DNA of 64,000 nt, from the NCBI RefSeq assembly GCF_036250755.1, contig NZ_CP109583.1, positions 6,735,501 to 6,799,500 of the forward strand. Reading direction: 5' to 3'. Below are positions 59,731 through 64,000 of this stretch, in pieces. Position 1 is the stretch's first letter. Each line of letters opens with the position of its first letter. This DNA is from Streptomyces uncialis (lineage in GTDB: Bacteria; Actinomycetota; Actinomycetes; Streptomycetales; Streptomycetaceae). The position numbers and the translations under genes were made by a program. The notes below the pieces were generated by a model. It did not search any database. It saw only the letters and a program-made list of their open reading frames with translations, and was not told the origin of the DNA.

Positions 59731-59773
59731 CGCCCACCGCGAAAACGTCTCGCGGCGGGGCGGGAGTTCCGGG
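59731..59773 (+). repeat. Right 43-bp direct repeat flanking lasso cassette
   Basis: Second copy of the repeat at 54049-54091, same orientation, one mismatch. It stands in the 250-bp gap between the GNAT gene and the AfsR-like gene, so the two copies bracket exactly the methyltransferase, XRE/TPR, precursor, cyclase, protease and GNAT genes (5.7 kb). No integrase or transposase lies between them. The rest of the gap shows no gene. Confidence 0.8.
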
Positions 59774-59849
59774 GAGGGTGGGGGTGTTGTGGGGTGGGAA
59801 CCGCCCCGTTCCTCACCTCGTGCCTCAGGCACCGCGACAAGCGGAGACA

Positions 59850-62800
59850 ATGGACCTCGTGCGCTACCGCATTCTCGGCACCACCCAGGCATCGCGCGCC
59901 GACGGAACCCCGCTGCCCGTCGGCGGCGCCCGGCTGCGCGCACTGCTGACCGTGCTCGCCCTGCGGGCCGGCCGTACCGTACCGGTGGCCGTGCTGGTGG
60001 ACGAGGTGTGGGGCGACGAACCGCCCGCCGACGCCACCGCCGCCCTCCAGGCCCTCGTGGGACGGCTGCGACGGGCACTCGGCGCGGACGCCGTCGAGTC
60101 GGTGGAGCGCGGCTACCGGCTGCGCGCCGAGCCCGACGACATCGACCTGCACCGCTTCGAATGGCTCACCGGGGAAGGCGCCCGAGCCCTCGCCGACGGC
60201 GATCCCGCCAAGGCGGCGGTCGTCCTGAACGACGCCCTGGCCCTGTGGCGGGGCCCCGCCCTCGCCGACCTCCCCGGCCGCAACGGCGCCACCGCCCGGA
60301 CGGACGCCCTGCGGCTGAGCGCCCGGCGGGACCGGCTCACCGCCGTCGTCGCCCTCGGGGACGCGGACCGCGCCCTGCCGGAGCTGACCGCCCTGTGCGA
60401 GGCCCACCCGCTGGACGAACCGCTCCAGGCACTGCGTATCCGCGCCCTGCGCGACACCGGCCGCCCGGCCCAGGCCCTCGCCGCGTACGGCACCGTCCGC
60501 GAGACGCTCGTCGAACGGCTCGGCACCGACCCCGGACCGGAACTGCGCGCCCTGCACGACGCACTGCTGCGCCCGCCCGGCGCCCGGACCGCACCCCCGG
60601 CCCCGCCCCGGGCCCCGGCAGCCCCGGCCCCGGTACCCCCGGCCCCGGTACCCCTGGGCTCCGCACCACCCGCTGCCGTATCCCCGTCCCCGGAGCCCGC
60701 GCCCCCCAGCCCCATACCTCCGGGCCCCACACCTCCGGGCCCCGAATCGCCGGACCCCGTCTCCCCGGACGCCGCGCCCCCGGACCTCATACCTTCGGAT
60801 TCCGCGTCCCCGGACACCGTGCCCAGGCGCACCATCGCCACGGGCCGGGGCGCCGGCACGTACCTCACCGGACTCACCGGCCGCGCCACCGGCATCGCCC
60901 CGGCGGGCCCGCCCACCGCACCTGCCGGGCCGACGGCACCCCGGGACTCCGCCGACCAAGCGCCCACCGGCCCCTCGCCCACCGGCCCGCCCACCGCACC
61001 TGCCGGGCCGACCGCACCCCGGGACTGCGCCGCGGCCGGACGGCCGACGGCACCGGGACAACCCGCCGTACCCGCCGCGCCCGGGGACTCCGCCGCGCCC
61101 GCCGACTCCCTCGAACCCGCCGCACCCGCCGACTCCGCCGCACCCGGGGACCCCGCCGACTCCGCCGCACCCGGGCGGCCCGCCCCCGTCGGCCCCCCGG
61201 CCCAGGGGAATCTGCGGGCGCGGCTCACCTCCTTCGTCGGGCGGGAACGCGACCTCGTGGCGATCCGGGACGATCTCGGCCGGGCGCGGCTCATCACCCT
61301 GCTGGGGCCGGGGGGCGCGGGGAAGACGCGGTTGTCGCAGGAGGCCGGGGAGAGCGTCGCGGGCGATGTGCCCGACGGGGTCTGGATAGCCGAACTCGCG
61401 CCCGTCGACGACCCCGACGACGTACCGGACGCGGTGCTCACCGCGCTCGGTGCCCGGCAGACCGTGCTGCGCGGGGCCGGTGCCGAGGAGATCCGGGCCG
61501 TCACCGAACGGCACCCCGTCGAGCCGCTGGTCCGGCTCGCCGAGCACTGCGCGTCCCGCCGGATGCTGCTGATCCTCGACAACTGCGAGCACGTCGTCGG
61601 CGCCGCCGCCCACCTCGCCGAGTACCTGCTGGCCCGCTGTCCGGGGCTGACGGTCCTGGCCACCAGCCGGGAACCGCTCGGGGTGCCGGGGGAGTCGCTG
61701 CGGCCGGTGGAGCCCCTGCCGGAACCCTTCGCGATGCGGCTGTTCGCGGACCGGGGGGCCGCCGCGCGGCCCGGGTTCCGGATCGCGGACGACCCGGGCG
61801 CCGCCGCCGAGATCTGCCGCCGCCTCGACGGGCTGCCGCTCGCCATCGAACTCGCCGCCGCCCGGCTGCGGATGCTCACCCCCCGGCAGATCGCTGACCG
61901 GCTCGACGACCGCTTCCGGCTGCTGACCAGCGGCGCGCGGACCGTGCTGCCCCGGCAGCAGACGCTGCGCGCGGTCGTCGACTGGTCATGGGAACTGCTC
62001 GACGGCGACGAACGCACCGTGCTGCGGCGGCTGTCCGTCTTCGCGGGCGGCTGCGATCTGGCCGCCGCCGAGGACGTGTGCGGGCCCGCGGCCCTCGACG
62101 CGCTCGGTTCGCTGGTCGACAAGTCCCTCGTGGTCGCCGCGCCCGGACCCGACGGACCCATGCGGTACCGGCTCCTGGAGACCGTCGGGGAGTACGCCGC
62201 CGAACAACTCGACCTGGCCGACGACCGGGCCCCCACCGAACGCGCCCATCTCGTCCACTACCGCGAGGTCGCCCGTACCACCGACCCGCTGCTGCGGGGC
62301 GGCGGACAACCGGCGGCGATCCGGCTGCTCACCACCGAGTACGAGAACCTGCGGACCGCGCTGCGGCACGCCGTCGCCGCCCGGGACGAGCAGGAGTCGC
62401 TGTGCCTGGTGCTGTCCCTGGGCTGGTTCTGGCAGATCCGTGATCTGCGGACCGACGCCCGCAACTGGTCACGGGAGGCGGGCGCGCTCGGCCCCGACCC
62501 GTTCGCCCCGCCGGTGACCCCCGCGCTCCCGCTGTACGAGCCCGTCACCGCCGCCCCGCCGCCGATGCGGCCCGAGGTGCTCACCGAGGCCCGGCGCGGG
62601 GTCCACCTCATCCAACTGGCCTGCATGGACATGGATCTGGACGCCTGGCAGAACTCGGGGGCCCAGGACCGGCTGCGCAGGGTCGCCGCCACCTACCGGC
62701 CGGGGCTGCCGCAGACCTGCCGTACCCCCGGATACCTGTGGTTCTTCGCGGTGCTGCTCACCGGTGACCTGGACCAGCTGCACGAGGTCGTCGACGGGAC

Positions 62801-63713
62801 GGTCCAGACCTGCCGGGACCTCGGCTACGCGTGGGAGCTGGGCCAGGCCCTCCAGATGCGGGCCAACATCCTCGCCAACCGCACCGAGTGGAACGGCGAC
62901 GCCACCCGGGACGCCGACGAGGCCCTCGGGATCTTCCTGCGGCTCGGTGACGCCTGGGGCGCGGCGGAGTCGCTGTCGGCGCGCGGGGAGGCGTACGAGC
63001 GGCGGGGCGACCACGCGCGGGCCGCCGCCGACTTCGGGGCGGCCATCGAGCACTCGCGGAGCCTCGGCGCGCACGCGCAGGTCTCGGTGCTCAGCGCGCG
63101 GCTCGCGGGCGTCTGGCTGGAGATCGGGGGCGCGGACGCGCTGCGGGGCGAGGAACTGCTGCGCCAGGTGATCCACGACAACGCGGAGCAGGGCAACAAC
63201 GGCGCGATGCCGACCTCGCGGCTGTTCCTCGCGATGTATCTGGGCCGGACCGGGCGCCGGGCCGAGGCGCGGGAGCATCTGCGGCTGCTGCGGGAGAAGT
63301 TCACCGCGGCCGGGTTCGTCGTCTTCGACGGGTTCATCACCGGGATCGAGGCATGGCTCGACATCCTCGACGGGGAGTTCGACGCGGGTCTCGCGAAGCT
63401 GCGGACCGCGCTGGTCGGGGCCGCCGACCCGATGTGCCGGATGATGGCACCGCACCTCGGGGCGCAGCATCTGCTGACCGGCGCCCTCGCGCTCGCCCGA
63501 CGCGACGGCGGCGCGCGCGCCCGGGACGCGGCGCTGCTGCTGGGCGCGTCCCGGGCGCTGCTGCCCGCGCGGCACTGCGACACGGCCGCGGACCGTGAGA
63601 CATGGGCCGCGGCCGAGAAGGCGACCCGCGCGGCGCTGGACCCGGAGGTGTTCGACGCGGCGTTCGCGGAGGGCGCCGGACTGACCCTGGAGACCGCGAG
63701 CGCGCTGGTGTGA
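59850..63713 (+). CDS. AfsR/SARP-type large regulator (BTAD, NB-ARC, TPR)
   Basis: 1,287 residues; GGAG lies 4-5 nt before the ATG at 59850. Domains in order: winged helix (about 1-95: YRILGTTQASRADGTPLPVGGARLRALLTVLALRAGRTVPVAVLVDEVWG), BTAD activation domain (100-245), a Pro/Ala-rich linker of about 200 residues, an NB-ARC/STAND ATPase with P-loop LLGPGGAGKTRLSQ (about 486-498) and LILDNCEHVVGAA, and a TPR-like tail. It is an AfsR-like signal integrator. No TTA codon was noticed. It is outside the right repeat, so its link to the lasso genes is unproven. Confidence 0.88.
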   Translation: MDLVRYRILGTTQASRADGTPLPVGGARLRALLTVLALRAGRTVPVAVLVDEVWGDEPPADATAALQALVGRLRRALGADAVESVERGYRLRAEPDDIDLHRFEWLTGEGARALADGDPAKAAVVLNDALALWRGPALADLPGRNGATARTDALRLSARRDRLTAVVALGDADRALPELTALCEAHPLDEPLQALRIRALRDTGRPAQALAAYGTVRETLVERLGTDPGPELRALHDALLRPPGARTAPPAPPRAPAAPAPVPPAPVPLGSAPPAAVSPSPEPAPPSPIPPGPTPPGPESPDPVSPDAAPPDLIPSDSASPDTVPRRTIATGRGAGTYLTGLTGRATGIAPAGPPTAPAGPTAPRDSADQAPTGPSPTGPPTAPAGPTAPRDCAAAGRPTAPGQPAVPAAPGDSAAPADSLEPAAPADSAAPGDPADSAAPGRPAPVGPPAQGNLRARLTSFVGRERDLVAIRDDLGRARLITLLGPGGAGKTRLSQEAGESVAGDVPDGVWIAELAPVDDPDDVPDAVLTALGARQTVLRGAGAEEIRAVTERHPVEPLVRLAEHCASRRMLLILDNCEHVVGAAAHLAEYLLARCPGLTVLATSREPLGVPGESLRPVEPLPEPFAMRLFADRGAAARPGFRIADDPGAAAEICRRLDGLPLAIELAAARLRMLTPRQIADRLDDRFRLLTSGARTVLPRQQTLRAVVDWSWELLDGDERTVLRRLSVFAGGCDLAAAEDVCGPAALDALGSLVDKSLVVAAPGPDGPMRYRLLETVGEYAAEQLDLADDRAPTERAHLVHYREVARTTDPLLRGGGQPAAIRLLTTEYENLRTALRHAVAARDEQESLCLVLSLGWFWQIRDLRTDARNWSREAGALGPDPFAPPVTPALPLYEPVTAAPPPMRPEVLTEARRGVHLIQLACMDMDLDAWQNSGAQDRLRRVAATYRPGLPQTCRTPGYLWFFAVLLTGDLDQLHEVVDGTVQTCRDLGYAWELGQALQMRANILANRTEWNGDATRDADEALGIFLRLGDAWGAAESLSARGEAYERRGDHARAAADFGAAIEHSRSLGAHAQVSVLSARLAGVWLEIGGADALRGEELLRQVIHDNAEQGNNGAMPTSRLFLAMYLGRTGRRAEAREHLRLLREKFTAAGFVVFDGFITGIEAWLDILDGEFDAGLAKLRTALVGAADPMCRMMAPHLGAQHLLTGALALARRDGGARARDAALLLGASRALLPARHCDTAADRETWAAAEKATRAALDPEVFDAAFAEGAGLTLETASALV

Positions 63714-63734
63714 CCGGCCCCCCTCACCGGGTTT

Positions 63735-63775
63735 CCCGGGCTCGCGTTCCCGCCCGGCGGGAACGCGGGCCCGGG
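63735..63775. terminator. 20-bp hairpin terminator
   Basis: Arms 63735-63754 and 63756-63775 pair over 20 bp with one G-T mismatch and a very small loop. It separates the converging AfsR-like and ABC-2 permease genes and probably ends both transcripts. Confidence 0.7.
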
Positions 63776-63785
63776 GGTACGGCCG

Positions 63786-64000
63786 TCAGGTCCGGGTGCG
63801 GTACTTGTGGATCGCGACCGGGGCCATGACCGCGGTGATCGCGCCCGACCACAGCAGGACCATCAGGACGTCGTGGGCCAGCGGGCCGCCGTTGATCAGG
63901 TTGCGGGCGGCGTCCGCGAGGGACGACAGCGGGTTGTAGCCGGTGAACGTCTGGAGCCAGCCGGGCATGGACTCCGTCGGCGCGAAGATGGACGAGCCGA
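63786..64000 (-). CDS. ABC-2 type permease, C-terminal fragment
   Basis: 71 codons at the right edge, reading on the minus strand. SSIFAPTESMPGWLQTFTGYNPLSSLADAARNLINGGPLAHDVLMVLLWSGAITAVMAPVAIHKYRTRT matches the C-terminus of DrrB-type drug-efflux permeases (the NP-x-S/T and final membrane segment). The rest of the gene and any ATPase lie outside the window. The substrate is unknown. Confidence 0.82.
   Translation of the reverse strand, partial: GSSIFAPTESMPGWLQTFTGYNPLSSLADAARNLINGGPLAHDVLMVLLWSGAITAVMAPVAIHKYRTRT

Noticed and set aside
54049..59773. 43-bp repeats as tRNA-derived att sites of an integrative element
   Set aside because: The repeat has no tRNA-like fold and there is no integrase, excisionase or conjugation gene between the copies. 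Only the direct-repeat observation is kept.

Overview
The window reads as a Streptomyces (or very close actinomycete) chromosome segment. It has very high GC with GC-biased third codon positions, many GTG starts, tightly coupled GTGA/ATGA gene junctions, rare TTA codons confined to a few regulatory and pathway genes, DtxR-type iron boxes, an LAXTG-type sorting signal and SARP/AfsR regulators. No rRNA, tRNA, IS element or CRISPR array was seen.

Region 1 (1 to about 23,700) is a biosynthetic cluster for a highly reduced, iterative type II polyketide. It holds its own malonyltransferase (FabD-like), ACP, ketosynthase and chain-length-factor partner (active Cys replaced by Gln), two MaoC-type hot-dog dehydratases, a FabG-type ketoreductase, a SnoaL-like protein, a CrtI-like FAD oxidoreductase, an AfsA-family butenolide-forming protein followed by a HAD phosphatase, an MFS exporter, a Sfp-type phosphopantetheinyl transferase and a UbiA prenyltransferase. 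Regulators are a partial TetR, two related MerR proteins, a SARP and a NarL-type two-component system. The core enzymes would build a polyene-like acyl-ACP chain. I infer, without proof, that the AfsA/HAD pair releases it by condensation with a C3 phosphate unit. A coupled MmpL, membrane protein and TAT-secreted lactonase operon (13.5-18.3 kb) and a DedA/methyltransferase pair lie inside.

Region 2 (24-37 kb) is mostly ordinary accessory chromosome: HAD hydrolase, tyrosine phosphatase, DoxX, NTF2-like protein, lamin-tail secreted protein, Gfo/Idh/MocA oxidoreductase, Bcr/CflA transporter, Prim-Pol-like protein, TetR with paired operators, DDAH, Rsm22-like methyltransferase and a lipoprotein. 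Three gene-free stretches are packed with copies of a GC-rich repeat whose orientation flips in the middle.

Region 3 (37-45.3 kb) is a heme-iron acquisition locus: HmuTUV importer, two secreted HtaA-domain heme-binding proteins, a PhzF-like protein and a heme oxygenase. Two DtxR-type iron boxes face the divergent hmuT/htaA pair and the heme oxygenase.

Region 4 (45.5-54 kb) is largely housekeeping: a GntR/ABC operon, methionine aminopeptidase with a clear terminator, an EntS-like MFS protein, an SIS-like protein, an F420-dependent NADP reductase and a site-2 protease homologue.

Region 5 (54.0-59.8 kb) is a compact lasso-peptide cassette. It has a 42-residue precursor, an asparagine-synthase-like cyclase, a leader protease with a possible fused recognition domain, and a GNAT acetyltransferase, beside an XRE/TPR regulator (split by a 4-bp duplication) and a methyltransferase. 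The predicted core matches the acetylated albusnodin type (G1, E8, K10). The whole six-gene block lies between two 43-bp direct repeats that differ at one base. The window ends with a 1,287-residue AfsR-like regulator and the edge of an ABC-2 permease gene.
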